A stretch of DNA of 32,300 nt, from IMG/VR virus record IMGVR_UViG_3300034104_005655, positions 1 to 32,300 of that record; one strand, given 5' to 3'. The DNA comes from a virus. A program made the position numbers and the translations under genes. The notes under the pieces were generated by a model. The model saw nothing but the letters and a program-made list of their open reading frames with translations, was not told the origin of the DNA and did no database searches. Positions 15,705-23,639 of this stretch are shown here, one piece after another; positions within the stretch are counted from its first letter, which is position 1; each line of letters opens with the position of its first letter.

Positions 15705-16543
15705 GGGACGGTCACCGGGTCGCGGGTGTAAATATCGATCTGCTCCAACCCAAGCTCCACCGAGCCGCCAGAAGCCCCGCCGTTCCAGCCGTACAGGATG
15801 ACGTAAACGGTGGCGCCGCTGAACAGGACGGCCTCTAAGCCGCTGTCAGGACCGCTGGCGTCGCCACCGATGTTGGCGACATAGGTTGGGGCCTCACTGT
15901 CGATGTCGCGCGGCGCTTCGGCAACGAGCAGCATCCGAGACGAGCCGACCACTCGGACGTCATCTTGGATGAGCACTGTTCCGTCGCGCCAATCGGTGTC
16001 GATGGATGCGGCCACGTCAGCGAAAACGGCGGCCTTGCGCGTCTGGAGCTTCACGGTGTTGCTGGTGGAACCGAGACGCTGCGACCCGCTGAACGACGCG
16101 GTCGTCTCGGTGCCGCCGGACGGCACCACGCCGATCACGGCACGCTGCGCGGTGGTCGTACCCATGTCGCAACGCCAGCGGAACGACACGAGCAGATCGT
16201 CGGACGTTGCGACGGAGGGCGAGACGGGGACGGCGACCCGCAGGCGGACGGCGGTGGAGCCGATGCCGGACGGGACATCAAGAACGAGGCCGCGCGTCGC
16301 ATCGGCGCCAGTGTTCGTGGAGGCGATGCTGCCGGTGGTGACTGCGGCGTTGACTGCGACGGTCCCGCCGCCCGAGAGGGTGACGGTCTTGTCGCCGACC
16401 GTGGCGAAAGTTTGCGGCGTGGCGCCGATGAAGGTCAGGCCGCCGATACGGGTCCACGCGCCGGGGATGTCGCCGCCCCCACCGCCACCGCCACCGCCCG
16501 AGTCGCCGGCCGGGTAGAGCGGCCAGACCACACAGCCCCCCAT
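15701..16543 (-). CDS. Putative virion surface protein with polyglycine linker, 280 aa
   Basis: A short N-terminal segment (MGGCVVWPLYPAGDS, residues 1-15) is joined by nine consecutive glycines (16-24) to a beta-rich body. This contains strands such as GGLTFIGATPQTFATVGDKT and LLVSFRWRCDMGTTTAQRAV, and ends in YVILYGWNGGASGGSVELGL. The build is like a small anchor plus a lectin- or jelly-roll-like decoration domain, which suggests a head fibre or capsid surface protein. Start ATG 16543 overlaps the upstream stop (TGATG). Function is inferred from architecture and position after the capsid genes. Confidence 0.65.
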   Translation of the reverse strand: MGGCVVWPLYPAGDSGGGGGGGGGDIPGAWTRIGGLTFIGATPQTFATVGDKTVTLSGGGTVAVNAAVTTGSIASTNTGADATRGLVLDVPSGIGSTAVRLRVAVPVSPSVATSDDLLVSFRWRCDMGTTTAQRAVIGVVPSGGTETTASFSGSQRLGSTSNTVKLQTRKAAVFADVAASIDTDWRDGTVLIQDDVRVVGSSRMLLVAEAPRDIDSEAPTYVANIGGDASGPDSGLEAVLFSGATVYVILYGWNGGASGGSVELGLEQIDIYTRDPVTVP

Positions 16544-16839
16544 CACGACACCGCCACGTAGACGGTGGCGCTGCTGCTGTCGGCGCGGACGTGGAGCGAG
16601 GTCGAGGCCGGCAGCCCGGCGGCGCTCGGGCCGGGGATGCTGAGCCACGTCCCGGCATCGACCGGCACGAGCTCATCGCTCCCGATCCAGCGCCAAGAGC
16701 AGTCGTGCGTCACGCGCAGCATGACCACGGCGGTCCCGAGGGCGAGGGTGATGTCGAGGCCGTCCGTGCTGTCGACGCCGGTGACAGCCTCGGTGCGCTG
16801 GCGGGCGGCGGTGGAAAGGTCGAGGGTCTGTGCAGCCAC
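16543..16839 (-). CDS. Hypothetical small structural-type protein, 98 aa, GTG start
   Basis: The GTG at 16839 is preceded by GGAGG at good spacing, the first independent ribosome site after the hairpin at 16859-16886. The protein is beta-rich (TLALGTAVVMLRVTHDCSWRW; GLPASTSLHVRADSSSATVYVAVS), with TWLSIPGPS before the last strands, resembling small virion or neck proteins that bind a capsid surface. No family is assigned. It is coupled by TGATG to the polyglycine-linker gene, so the two products may work together. Confidence 0.6.
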   Translation of the reverse strand: MAAQTLDLSTAARQRTEAVTGVDSTDGLDITLALGTAVVMLRVTHDCSWRWIGSDELVPVDAGTWLSIPGPSAAGLPASTSLHVRADSSSATVYVAVS

Positions 16840-16858
16840 GGGGCCTCCGGACGCGAGA

Positions 16859-16886
16859 GAGGGCGGCAGGTCGCCCCGCCGCCCTC
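16859..16886 (-). terminator. Hairpin after the capsid-decoration gene, possible weak terminator
   Basis: Read on the minus strand, GAGGGCGGC and GCCGCCCTC form a perfect nine-base stem with a ten-base loop, beginning 22 bases after the stop at 16909. Only a short pyrimidine stretch (TCTCTCG) follows, so termination is probably partial. It could reduce transcription past the abundant capsid and decoration genes. Confidence 0.45.
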
Positions 16887-16908
16887 AGCTTAGCACGATG
16901 GCCGCGGC

Positions 16909-17268
16909 TTAGTTCGCCGGCCGCAGCACCCAGCAGACGCCCATTTCGTTGGCCTTGCCGCTGCCGCCCTTGGCGATGACAACCTTGAGCACCGCGCCCT
17001 TGGCGAGCACGACGGCGGTTGGGCTCAACGTCAAGTCCAAGGGGCTGTCGGCAGTGAGCGCGCCTTGGTTCGCCGCCCGGCTGTCGTAGCCGGTCGTGCC
17101 CGTGATGGTCGCCGTGATGTAGTCGGTATTGTCGGCGGCTACGCCGTCGCTGTCGACGATGGAGCACCCGATGACCTCGCAGGCCATCGGGAGCGGGATG
17201 GTCCACTCGCCGGTCGAGGCCGCGTTGCCGGTGATGCCGGAGATCGCGAGAGGGAAGAAGTCGGACAT
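16909..17268 (-). CDS. Putative capsid decoration protein, 119 aa
   Basis: This gene lies seven bases after the major capsid gene. Such a small beta-rich protein next to the capsid gene is commonly a decoration protein that stabilises the expanded shell. The sequence starts SDFFPLAISGITGNAAS and consists of strands rich in T, G, V and I (DYITATITGTTGYDSRAANQ; AVLKVVIAKGGSGKANEMG). No family match is recognised, and lambda gpD-type hallmarks were not found. A hairpin after its stop may lower expression of the genes beyond. Confidence 0.65.
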   Translation of the reverse strand: MSDFFPLAISGITGNAASTGEWTIPLPMACEVIGCSIVDSDGVAADNTDYITATITGTTGYDSRAANQGALTADSPLDLTLSPTAVVLAKGAVLKVVIAKGGSGKANEMGVCWVLRPAN

Positions 17269-17275
17269 GATGACC

Positions 17276-18931
17276 TCACTGAGCCGAGACGTTGAAGAGG
17301 AGCACGAACGGCTTTTTGCTGCTCGGGACGGGGCAGAACGGGATCTTGTGCCGCATCCGGCTCAGGCTGACGGCGGCCGTCCGCGGGATGACCTCGCGCA
17401 TGATGCGCCCGTTCTCGGGGCCGGTGACGAAGGTCATCGCCTCGAGGCGGCTGTAGACGGCGGCGTCGATGGAGCCGGAGCCGGTGATGAGGCCGCCGGT
17501 GCTCCACTTGCCCGAGGCCATGTAGACGTGCTCCATCACGATGGTGCCGTCCCACAGCATGCCGACATAGAGCGGGTTCGCGGCCTTCTCAGCCTTCGTC
17601 GCCGCCACGAAGAACGGTTGCGAGGTCGCGGTGGTGGTCACCACGAGCGCGCCCAGCTTGCGGGCGGCGGCACGGCTGATGGTGAGCACCACGCCGGAAC
17701 CGGCGTACTGCTCATCGAGGGCCGCCATCGCCTTGGTGTGCGCCTTGACGAAGTTGGCAACGCTTCCGAGCCAATCGGTGGCCGCCGAGAGCCCGGCGCC
17801 CGAGACGCCGTTGACCGTCGCGCTGCGGGCGATGGCCTCGCGCACCAAGCCGTTGCCGCGGAGAAAGGGGTCGATGTCGGACCCGCTGCGGGCGGCGTCG
17901 CGGCCGTCCCAGGCCAGGGCGGCGAGGCCAGCGGCGCCGTAGCCGTGCGACGCGGCGAGGCTGACCTGATGCCCGTGCAGCAGCACGCCGTCATCCTCGG
18001 ACATGTCGGCGAGCTCGGCGGCGCGCAGCAGGGTGGCCGACATGTCGATGGTCACCCGCGGGTCGCCCTGGAGGTCCTTCTCGGCGATGAGGTGCGACCA
18101 CACGACCGAGCCGCCGCGCACCTGCGTGGTGGTGGTCGAGGCGTCCGTGATAGGGAAGGTGCCGGGGAGGTTGCTGGTCGGGCTGTTCCAGCCGGCGAAG
18201 CCTCCGACGGAGGTCAGCACACGAACCTTGAGGTACTCGTCTTCGTGGAGGCCGGTCGCGGTGCGGATCGCGCGGGCGAGCCCGGTGTTCGCGGCAACGG
18301 AGGTGACATCGAGCACGTTGTTGTCGATGAACTCCGGGTTCACGAAGTCGGCACCCACGGTCGACGCGCCGCTGGTGTTCGCGATGAAGGCCCCGTCACG
18401 CCGGGCGAAGGCGCCCGCCTGCTTGACGATGCGGTCGACGTGCTGCTTGGTGTAGCCCAGCGCCTGCGCGCGGACCTCGGCGGGCATGCGCTCGGCGGCG
18501 GCGAGGGCGGCGTCGGCCACGTCTGCGAAGCCGGCCGACCGGGTCGAGCCACGCCAGAAGACGAGGTCAAGCGCGGCGAGCCCACCAAGGGCCTTCCGCC
18601 ACGCGCTGCGCTGCTCGCGGTGCTCCGCCGGCACGTGCGCGTCAGCGGCGTGGCTCAGGTAGCCGGGCCGGATGGCGAGGCCGGACTGCTTGACGCCATC
18701 GACCTCCACCTCCACGTGCCGCTGGCAGTCGTCGAACGCGAAGGCGCCGGCCTCGGTGCGCCACGCGGAGAGGGTGCCGGGGACGTGGCTCGGGTCGGCC
18801 GCGCTCGCGGCGCCGCCGGCCTTGGCGATGAGCGCCTGCGTCTCATCGAGGCGCAGGGTGAGGGTGTCGGTCTGCGTCCGGAGGGCCGCCAGCTCGGCGA
18901 CGACCTCCGCGGGGTTCTGGGGCACGGTCAT
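17276..18931 (-). CDS. Major capsid protein, HK97 fold, 551 aa
   Basis: The gene order portal, protease, this gene, and the sequence identify the main shell protein. An N-terminal coiled coil (residues about 8-40, VVAELAALRTQTDTLTLRLD) resembles the scaffolding delta domain of HK97-type capsids. The middle contains the pattern ADFVNPEFIDNNVLDVTSVA, typical of the start of the mature fold, and later DPRVTIDMSATLLRAAELAD, the long spine helix. At 551 residues it is longer than HK97 gp5 (385), mostly through the N-terminal region. The ATG at 18931 has GGAG seven bases upstream. The upstream protease presumably trims it during maturation. Confidence 0.85.
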   Translation of the reverse strand: MTVPQNPAEVVAELAALRTQTDTLTLRLDETQALIAKAGGAASAADPSHVPGTLSAWRTEAGAFAFDDCQRHVEVEVDGVKQSGLAIRPGYLSHAADAHVPAEHREQRSAWRKALGGLAALDLVFWRGSTRSAGFADVADAALAAAERMPAEVRAQALGYTKQHVDRIVKQAGAFARRDGAFIANTSGASTVGADFVNPEFIDNNVLDVTSVAANTGLARAIRTATGLHEDEYLKVRVLTSVGGFAGWNSPTSNLPGTFPITDASTTTTQVRGGSVVWSHLIAEKDLQGDPRVTIDMSATLLRAAELADMSEDDGVLLHGHQVSLAASHGYGAAGLAALAWDGRDAARSGSDIDPFLRGNGLVREAIARSATVNGVSGAGLSAATDWLGSVANFVKAHTKAMAALDEQYAGSGVVLTISRAAARKLGALVVTTTATSQPFFVAATKAEKAANPLYVGMLWDGTIVMEHVYMASGKWSTGGLITGSGSIDAAVYSRLEAMTFVTGPENGRIMREVIPRTAAVSLSRMRHKIPFCPVPSSKKPFVLLFNVSAQ

Positions 18932-18940
18932 GGGATGCTC

Positions 18941-20113
18941 CTACCGGTGGGAGGTGTCGCCCGCGGCGCCGGTCCACCACAGGGTCAAGGGGTCAGGGGC
19001 GGGCGGGCGAGCAGCCCACCACGCGGAGAGTTCAGCAGAGACGGCGGGCACTTCTCGCGCGGACAGCGCAGCCTCACCCTCCACCTCGGAGCGGGCATCG
19101 TCGGCGAGGCCGTCAGCCCAGGCGCGGGCGCTGTCGCCGCCCCACAGCGCGCGGGCGATGGCCAGCGCGCTCGGGGTGCCGTCGGGCTCCTCGGCGGGGC
19201 CCTCCACCTCGTCGAAGCGCGCCCACCACGCGGCGATGGTCAGCAGCAGCTCAGGCTCCACGCGGCCCGAGGTGAGGGCGCGGGCCGTGCGGACGCCCGA
19301 GGCGGTCCCGCCGCGCCCGTACTCCTCGCGCCAGTCGAGGCCTTGCCGGGCGGCCTCGCGGATAGCGTCGGGCACGTCGAAGAGCGCGCCTTCATCGGTG
19401 GCGGGCGGATCGGAGGGGGCCTCCTCAGCGGCGGCCTCTTCGGTCGGGGCCGCGGAGGGCGCCCGGTTCACGCCCGGCTCAGCCTCGGGATCCAAGCCCA
19501 TGACCTCGCGCATGGCGTCGTCTTCGCTCATGTCGTGATGCGCCACAAGGTGCTTCACCATGAGCTGCAGCGCGTCGCCCATCTCATCGAGGCCCGAATC
19601 GAGGTGCTCATCGAGCGACCACCGAGCATTGGCGTCCGCGCCGATCGCCACAAGGCTGGCCTCGGTGATCTCCACCTCGGTGATGGCGTAGCGCAGTTTG
19701 CTCAGGTCGGCGCCCTCGGTACGCAGCGCTTCCAGGTCGGCCGGTTTCAGCTCCGACCGTGCGCGCCAGAGGCCCGAAAAGCCGATGCTCGCAGCGTTCA
19801 GGAACCCGCCGTCTACCAGCGCCTTGGCTTCTTGCGCGTCGGGAGTGTCGGCCCACCGGATGCCGGCAGCGACCACGCGGCGACCATCGGCACGGGCGTC
19901 GACCCAAGCGCCGACGATCCGCAGCCGGTCGTGCTCACGGAGCGCAACCAGTTCACGGGAGCCCGGCCGGGTCCGCAGTTCGATCGGGCCCGACAGGTGA
20001 AGCTCACCGCCATAGGCGCCGCCGGTGTTGAGAATGTAGCCGTCGCCGTCCTTCTCGACCGGAAGGGCGAGCGAGCCGGTGCGGCGGGTCGGGCGAGTCG
20101 GAGAGCGGACCAT
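18941..20113 (-). CDS. Prohead serine protease with C-terminal extension, 390 aa
   Basis: HK97-type prohead proteases (U35-like) trim scaffold and capsid proteins. Landmarks are His61 in ALREHDRLRIVG, Ser109 in FLNAASIGFSG, and the ITEVEITEASLVAIGADANA stretch that follows. Residues about 190-240 are acidic and alanine/proline-rich, like an internal scaffold. A further segment (about 245-350) has EEYGRGGTASGVRTAR and ALAIARALWGGDSARAWAD, a domain often found fused to phage prohead proteases or encoded nearby. ATG 20113 overlaps the portal stop (TGATG); an in-frame TTG one codon earlier is less likely. Confidence 0.85.
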   Translation of the reverse strand: MVRSPTRPTRRTGSLALPVEKDGDGYILNTGGAYGGELHLSGPIELRTRPGSRELVALREHDRLRIVGAWVDARADGRRVVAAGIRWADTPDAQEAKALVDGGFLNAASIGFSGLWRARSELKPADLEALRTEGADLSKLRYAITEVEITEASLVAIGADANARWSLDEHLDSGLDEMGDALQLMVKHLVAHHDMSEDDAMREVMGLDPEAEPGVNRAPSAAPTEEAAAEEAPSDPPATDEGALFDVPDAIREAARQGLDWREEYGRGGTASGVRTARALTSGRVEPELLLTIAAWWARFDEVEGPAEEPDGTPSALAIARALWGGDSARAWADGLADDARSEVEGEAALSAREVPAVSAELSAWWAARPPAPDPLTLWWTGAAGDTSHR

Positions 20114-21381
20114 CAAGACCTCACGAGGCGAAGGCCGGCGGCCTCCTTGGATGGATCGAGAGCGGCGGCACCGGGCCAGACCAGCCCCTGCGCCTCATAC
20201 GCGCGGGCCGGGTCGGCGCCGGCAGCGATGGCCGCGGCGGCGAGGCGGGCGCGCTGCTCTTCGGCCGCAAGGGCTTCAAGCGCGAGCTCGGCCTGCCAGT
20301 CGCAGGCGATCCGCAGCCCGGCGCGGCGCTGGGCGGGGGTGGCGACGGCATCGACCATCGGCTGCAGGGCGCGGGTGAGCACGGCGGCAAGGTCGCGGCG
20401 GGCCTCGGCGGCGTCCCTGACCTGCATCAGCGCGGCGCTGTCGTTGGTCACGCTGAACCCGTAGAGGATCGGGGGCTGCCCGAGCGCGAGAATGACCGAC
20501 CGGCGCAGGTCTTCGCGCATCGGCAGCTCATCGCGCGGGGCGCCGACGCCAGCCCCGAGGCTGGTGATGTCCGCTCCATCGGTTGCGACCCAAACGCCGG
20601 ACTTCGCCCGGAACCGCTTGATTAGCCGCACTTGGTCGGCCAGCGCGCCAGCATCCGTGCTCCGCGACCGCAGCAGCACGCCATCCTCGACACCGTGGGG
20701 CCGGCTCGCGAGGTAGTCGGCCAGCGAGCGGTCGCCCGCAAGCTCAGGCAACAGCGCGTAAAGCGGCGGCACCCCGAGGAGGTGGTCGGGCCGCTCGCGG
20801 ATCGGCAGCAGGCGGGCGTGGGCCATGCGAGCGGGCGGCACCACGTATTGCCCGGCCAACGTGGTCACGCGGTAGCCGACCACCTGCAGGCCTTCGGTGT
20901 CCGTGATCGGGGTCACGTCGCCGGGGTCGTGCCGCAGCACGAAGCCGAGGCGCGGGCTGGTCGGCGTGGGCTCGCCCCGAAGCTCCGCAAAAGCGTTGCC
21001 GTCGGCCAGCAAATCGAGCGCAAGTTGGAGCATCAGCCCGTGCTCGCCACCGCTGGCCGACCCGAGCAGCTCGGCCACCTGCGGCGCCTCCACGGGCTGC
21101 CCGGCGCGGTCGAGCGTGGTCAGCGGCGTGTCGGCGATCGCGTTCGAGGTGCGCCCCATGCACGTCTGCGCGAAGCTCGACCCGAGCACCGCGCTCACCA
21201 GCGCCGACCGCGAAGCCGCGCGGCTGGCGTCCTGCCCGCCCACGGCCACCTCGCGCTCCAGCGGCAGGCGCGGCGCCGGCAGCCCGAGCAGGCGGGCGCG
21301 CGTCTCGGCCTCGGCGCCAGGGCCGAGGAGGGAGCGGAGCGCCAAGGTGATGCGCGCCCAGGTGTCGGCGAGGATGCTCAT
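20113..21381 (-). CDS. Portal protein, HK97 family, 422 aa
   Basis: The portal is the dodecameric ring through which DNA enters and leaves the head. The order portal-protease-capsid and the sequence support it: an N-terminal helical segment (SILADTWARITLALRSLLG), TCMGRTSNAIADTPLTTLD as the conserved beginning of the wing, ADGNAFAELRGEPT, and the late GQPPILYGFSVTNDSAALMQ motif before the stem. Length fits the family. ATG 21381 has no strong ribosome site. A promoter-like -10 ends seven bases upstream, so the mRNA may be leaderless. A hairpin with T-run separates it from the upstream gene. Confidence 0.87.
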   Translation of the reverse strand: MSILADTWARITLALRSLLGPGAEAETRARLLGLPAPRLPLEREVAVGGQDASRAASRSALVSAVLGSSFAQTCMGRTSNAIADTPLTTLDRAGQPVEAPQVAELLGSASGGEHGLMLQLALDLLADGNAFAELRGEPTPTSPRLGFVLRHDPGDVTPITDTEGLQVVGYRVTTLAGQYVVPPARMAHARLLPIRERPDHLLGVPPLYALLPELAGDRSLADYLASRPHGVEDGVLLRSRSTDAGALADQVRLIKRFRAKSGVWVATDGADITSLGAGVGAPRDELPMREDLRRSVILALGQPPILYGFSVTNDSAALMQVRDAAEARRDLAAVLTRALQPMVDAVATPAQRRAGLRIACDWQAELALEALAAEEQRARLAAAAIAAGADPARAYEAQGLVWPGAAALDPSKEAAGLRLVRS

Positions 21382-21388
21382 GCGCGCC

Positions 21389-21417
21389 AGCCTACGCCGA
21401 GCCGAGGCCAAAAGCAA
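21389..21417 (-). promoter_or_regulatory. Possible promoter P7 for a leaderless portal transcript
   Basis: On the minus strand, TTGCTT (21417-21412), a 17-base spacer and TAGGCT (21394-21389) are followed by seven bases and then the portal ATG at 21381. A start point at the usual distance would be the A of the ATG. The -35 overlaps the T-run of the hairpin at 21410-21448. The -10 and the next four bases match those at P8 (25652-25647). Confidence 0.4.
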
Positions 21418-21448
21418 GCCCGCCGCACCCTGCAGGGGGCGCGGCGGG
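21410..21448 (-). terminator. Probable intrinsic terminator upstream of the portal gene
   Basis: Read on the minus strand, CCCGCCGC and GCGGCGGG form a perfect eight-base stem around a loop that itself contains CCCTGCAGGG; CTTGCTTTT follows. This G+C stem plus T-run is the clearest terminator-like structure in the window. It separates the early leftward genes (ending at 21498) from the portal and the rest of the structural operon. Confidence 0.6.
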
Positions 21449-21497
21449 AGGTCGGGGAGGACCGTGCCGGGTGGGCCAGCGCCGGCCTCGTAGCGGG

Positions 21498-21953
21498 TCA
21501 GGCCGGGGGCGTCAAGGCCGGCAGCCGGCGGCGCAGCAGGTCGGCGACCGCTTGGAGCTCCGAGCTTTTGCCAGCGACCACCTCCCACGCTCCGCCTTCG
21601 TTCTGCGCCACGTCCACCTGCCTGCCCCGCTGAACGGCGCGCTGCTCGATGAGGTCGATGGCTTCGAGCAGGGTGGCGCGGCGGGCGGCGGCGGCCTGCT
21701 GCGTCAGCCGCTCCACCTCGGCGAGCAGCCGCGCCTCCTCAGCCTCGTGTGCCTCGATCTGGGCCCGCGCCTGCGCCACCTCGGCCTCCAGGCTCGCCGT
21801 CTGCTCGCTGCTGCCAGGCCCCTCGTACTCCTCAGCTGCAGCGGCGGCGCACACGGCTTCTTCGCGCGTCTCAGAGTGGCCCATGTAGTCAACGGCGGCC
21901 CCCTGGACTTCCCATTTCCACCCGCCTTCCACCTGCTGAATCGTCGTGCTCAT
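21498..21953 (-). CDS. Coiled-coil protein, 151 aa
   Basis: The N-terminal 45 residues (TTIQQVEGGWKWEVQGAAVD) form a small strand-rich unit. Residues about 50-110 are strongly heptad-like (EQTASLEAEVAQARAQIEAH; EAEEARLLAEVERLTQQAAA), a clear coiled coil, followed by a basic stretch (RRATLLEAIDLIEQRAVQRG). The function is unknown; it might be a recombination or replication accessory because it follows the ERF gene. The ATG at 21953 overlaps the upstream stop by four bases and is preferred over a longer start. A terminator-like hairpin follows. Confidence 0.65.
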   Translation of the reverse strand: MSTTIQQVEGGWKWEVQGAAVDYMGHSETREEAVCAAAAAEEYEGPGSSEQTASLEAEVAQARAQIEAHEAEEARLLAEVERLTQQAAAARRATLLEAIDLIEQRAVQRGRQVDVAQNEGGAWEVVAGKSSELQAVADLLRRRLPALTPPA

Positions 21954-22294
21954 CGGTCCCCCCAAAGCCGGCCCTGTCCCGGCAGTTCCTGCCACACCCG
22001 TTCCCGCGCCACCCGCTCACCCCGGACCATCCGGGGCGGCTCGCGCGCGGGCTCGATCTCCGCCCACAGAGGCCGCTGCGCCCGCTCATCGAGCACACGC
22101 ACCTCCCACCCTCTCGCCCTCCACGCGCTCGCCATGCCCTCGGCGACGTCCCTCCGGTGCCGCCCGTAGTCGGCCCAGCCACCGGAAAGGCGGTGCCGGG
22201 CGAGCACGCGCCACTCCGGCGGCTCCTCGTGGCGCTCGGCCTCCGGCTCCTCGGCGTCGCCGTCGCCGTCAAGCCACGCGCCCGCGGGCCTCAC
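21950..22294 (-). CDS. Hypothetical charged protein, 114 aa
   Basis: The GTG at 22294 overlaps the ERF stop as GTGA, which sets the start. The protein is very rich in arginine, glutamate and tryptophan. It has an acidic N-terminus (LDGDGDAEEPEAERHEEPPE) and a basic, helical remainder (RHRRDVAEGMASAWRARGWE; ERVARERVWQELPGQGRLWG). No domain is recognised. It is coupled to both neighbours, so it may act with the ERF annealing protein. Confidence 0.6.
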   Translation of the reverse strand: MRPAGAWLDGDGDAEEPEAERHEEPPEWRVLARHRLSGGWADYGRHRRDVAEGMASAWRARGWEVRVLDERAQRPLWAEIEPAREPPRMVRGERVARERVWQELPGQGRLWGDR

Positions 22295-22980
22295 CGGGCT
22301 TCGGGCGGGCCGCCGGCAGCCTCGGCGCGGAGCTTCGCCACGATGCTCGACCGCTGCGCTTGCGTCATGGCCGACGGGCGGGGCGAGCCCTTGGCCTCCA
22401 GCCGGGCGGCTACATCTTCGTAGCTGTGCCCCACGTCGCGCAGCGCCGCGCAGAACCGGGACCGCTCGGCGTCGGTCCAACTCTCGTGGTGCTTGCTGGG
22501 CTCGCTCTCATTCCGCGGCTTCTGCGCAGGCTTCTCGGCGGGCTTCTGCGCGGGCGGCTTCACCCCGCGGCCCACGTCGCCGTCGTCGTCGTCGCGCTCC
22601 TCGGCGCCCACGCCACACATGGCCGCCAGCCCGTAGCGCCGGCCATAGGTCACGGTGGAGCCGAGGGCCTGCACTTCGCTGATGCCCTTGCCCGCGGGGA
22701 CCGGGAGGGTGAGGGAGCTACGCATCCACTCCCCCGAGCTGTGTGAAAGCTGTGTCGTCACCGTCACCACGCCCTGCCCGGCGCTGACGCCCTGCGTCAC
22801 GGCGATGCCCTGCGCCGCGAGCACGTCGCGCACCGCATCGAGCACGGCCTCCAGGGTGGCGTAGCGGTTCTTCAGGTGCGGGTTCGCCCGGTCCTTGCGC
22901 GCGTCCCGCATGTTGGGGGCCGCTGCTGCAAGCGCGCCCGCCAAGGCCCCGATGGTGTTGCTCTGCTCGATCATGGTCAT
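22291..22980 (-). CDS. erf: ERF-family single-strand annealing protein, 229 aa
   Basis: The segment DRANPHLKNRYATLEAVLDA (residues about 31-50), followed by QGIAVTQGV, SHSSGEWMRSSLTLPV and the highly characteristic ALGSTVTYGRRYGLAAMCGV (105-124), identifies the ERF family. These phage recombinases anneal complementary single strands and help circularise or recombine replicating DNA. The C-terminal half is an acidic, lysine- and proline-rich linker and a small helical end (HHESWTDAERSRFCAALRDV). ATG 22980 is used; an ATG two codons later is also possible. It could pair with the RusA-like resolvase on the other arm. Confidence 0.9.
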   Translation of the reverse strand: MTMIEQSNTIGALAGALAAAAPNMRDARKDRANPHLKNRYATLEAVLDAVRDVLAAQGIAVTQGVSAGQGVVTVTTQLSHSSGEWMRSSLTLPVPAGKGISEVQALGSTVTYGRRYGLAAMCGVGAEERDDDDGDVGRGVKPPAQKPAEKPAQKPRNESEPSKHHESWTDAERSRFCAALRDVGHSYEDVAARLEAKGSPRPSAMTQAQRSSIVAKLRAEAAGGPPEAR

Positions 22981-22990
22981 CCCCCAGCCC

Positions 22991-23188
22991 TCAGAAGGGC
23001 ATCACACCACACGTCATCGGCACAGGCGCCCACCGCCCGCCGACGTAGCCCACCACGCGCCGCCCGCTGCGCCTCAGCCGCCGGCCCGGCGTCCGCCGCC
23101 GCACGGTCGGGGGCGGGTCGTGCGGCGCGCCACAGCACCGCTCGCAAGGGCAGCCGAACAGCCACCAGCCCCAGGCCTCGGTCCTCAC
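22991..23188 (-). CDS. Cysteine-containing small basic protein, 65 aa
   Basis: The GTG at 23188 overlaps the upstream stop as GTGA. Near the N-terminus is GCPCERCCG (residues 12-20), whose close cysteines could bind zinc; the middle is arginine-rich (TVRRRTPGRRLRRSGRR). Such basic, cysteine-bearing phage proteins often bind nucleic acid, but no family is recognised. It lies ten bases before the ERF gene in the same operon. The coupling and local frame support it; confidence is limited by its size. Confidence 0.5.
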   Translation of the reverse strand: MRTEAWGWWLFGCPCERCCGAPHDPPPTVRRRTPGRRLRRSGRRVVGYVGGRWAPVPMTCGVMPF

Positions 23189-23427
23189 AGCGCCCGCCCG
23201 TAGACGGCGCGCCCGCCGTGCCGCTCCCCGCAGCCCGAGGGCCAGGGCGTGTGCTCGCGCATGCGCCAGTCGCGGTCCATCTCGGCCCGCGTGGGGCGCT
23301 CGCGGGGCGGCGCGGGCGGGCCATCCTGCGGTGCGAGGGGGCGCGAGGCGGCCTTGATGCGGGCGACCTCGGCGATGGCGGCGCGGAGTTGGGCCTGCTG
23401 CCCGGCGTAGTCCTGAGCGGTGATCAT
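23185..23427 (-). CDS. Hypothetical protein, 80 aa
   Basis: The ATG at 23427 begins three bases after the stop of the 52-residue acidic protein. A helical N-terminus (ITAQDYAGQQAQLRAAIAEV) is followed by a proline- and arginine-rich middle (RPLAPQDGPPAPPRERPTRA) and a histidine/glycine-rich end. The function is unknown. It sits second in the operon driven by the palindrome-bearing promoter P2, ahead of the ERF gene, and is coupled to the next gene by GTGA. Confidence 0.6.
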   Translation of the reverse strand: MITAQDYAGQQAQLRAAIAEVARIKAASRPLAPQDGPPAPPRERPTRAEMDRDWRMREHTPWPSGCGERHGGRAVYGRAL

Positions 23428-23430
23428 CGG

Positions 23431-23589
23431 CTACTCCTCCCCTTGGTCTTCGGTGTCGTCGCTGCCTTCGTCCTCGAAAGGCGCCCCGTCTTCGTCGCAC
23501 GGCCGAAGGCAGCGCCGGGTGGCGCGTCGCTCGGCCCGGTACTCGTCGAGCCTGCTCGGGCCGTCGTAGTCGCTGATGTCCCAGGGCAT
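23431..23589 (-). CDS. Small acidic protein, 52 aa
   Basis: This is the first gene after promoter P2. The ATG at 23589 has GGGAGGGG directly upstream, an excellent ribosome site, about 50 bases past the -10. The sequence begins PWDISDYDGPSRLDEYRAER and ends with an acidic tail (CDEDGAPFEDEGSDDTEDQG); two cysteines lie in CLRPC. Short acidic phage proteins sometimes mimic DNA or inhibit host DNA-binding enzymes, but nothing here proves that. No homologue is recognised. Confidence 0.6.
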   Translation of the reverse strand: MPWDISDYDGPSRLDEYRAERRATRRCLRPCDEDGAPFEDEGSDDTEDQGEE

Positions 23590-23639
23590 CGCCCCTCCCG
23601 TCGGCTGGGCGCTCCGTGCGCCGCGCTCCCGACCCGCAC

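Noticed and set aside
17129-20464. Very long open frame on the plus strand opposite the capsid, protease and portal genes
   Set aside because: It is antisense to clear structural genes, is dominated by G, R, A and H in the manner of high-GC shadow frames, and has no domain or ribosome-site support.
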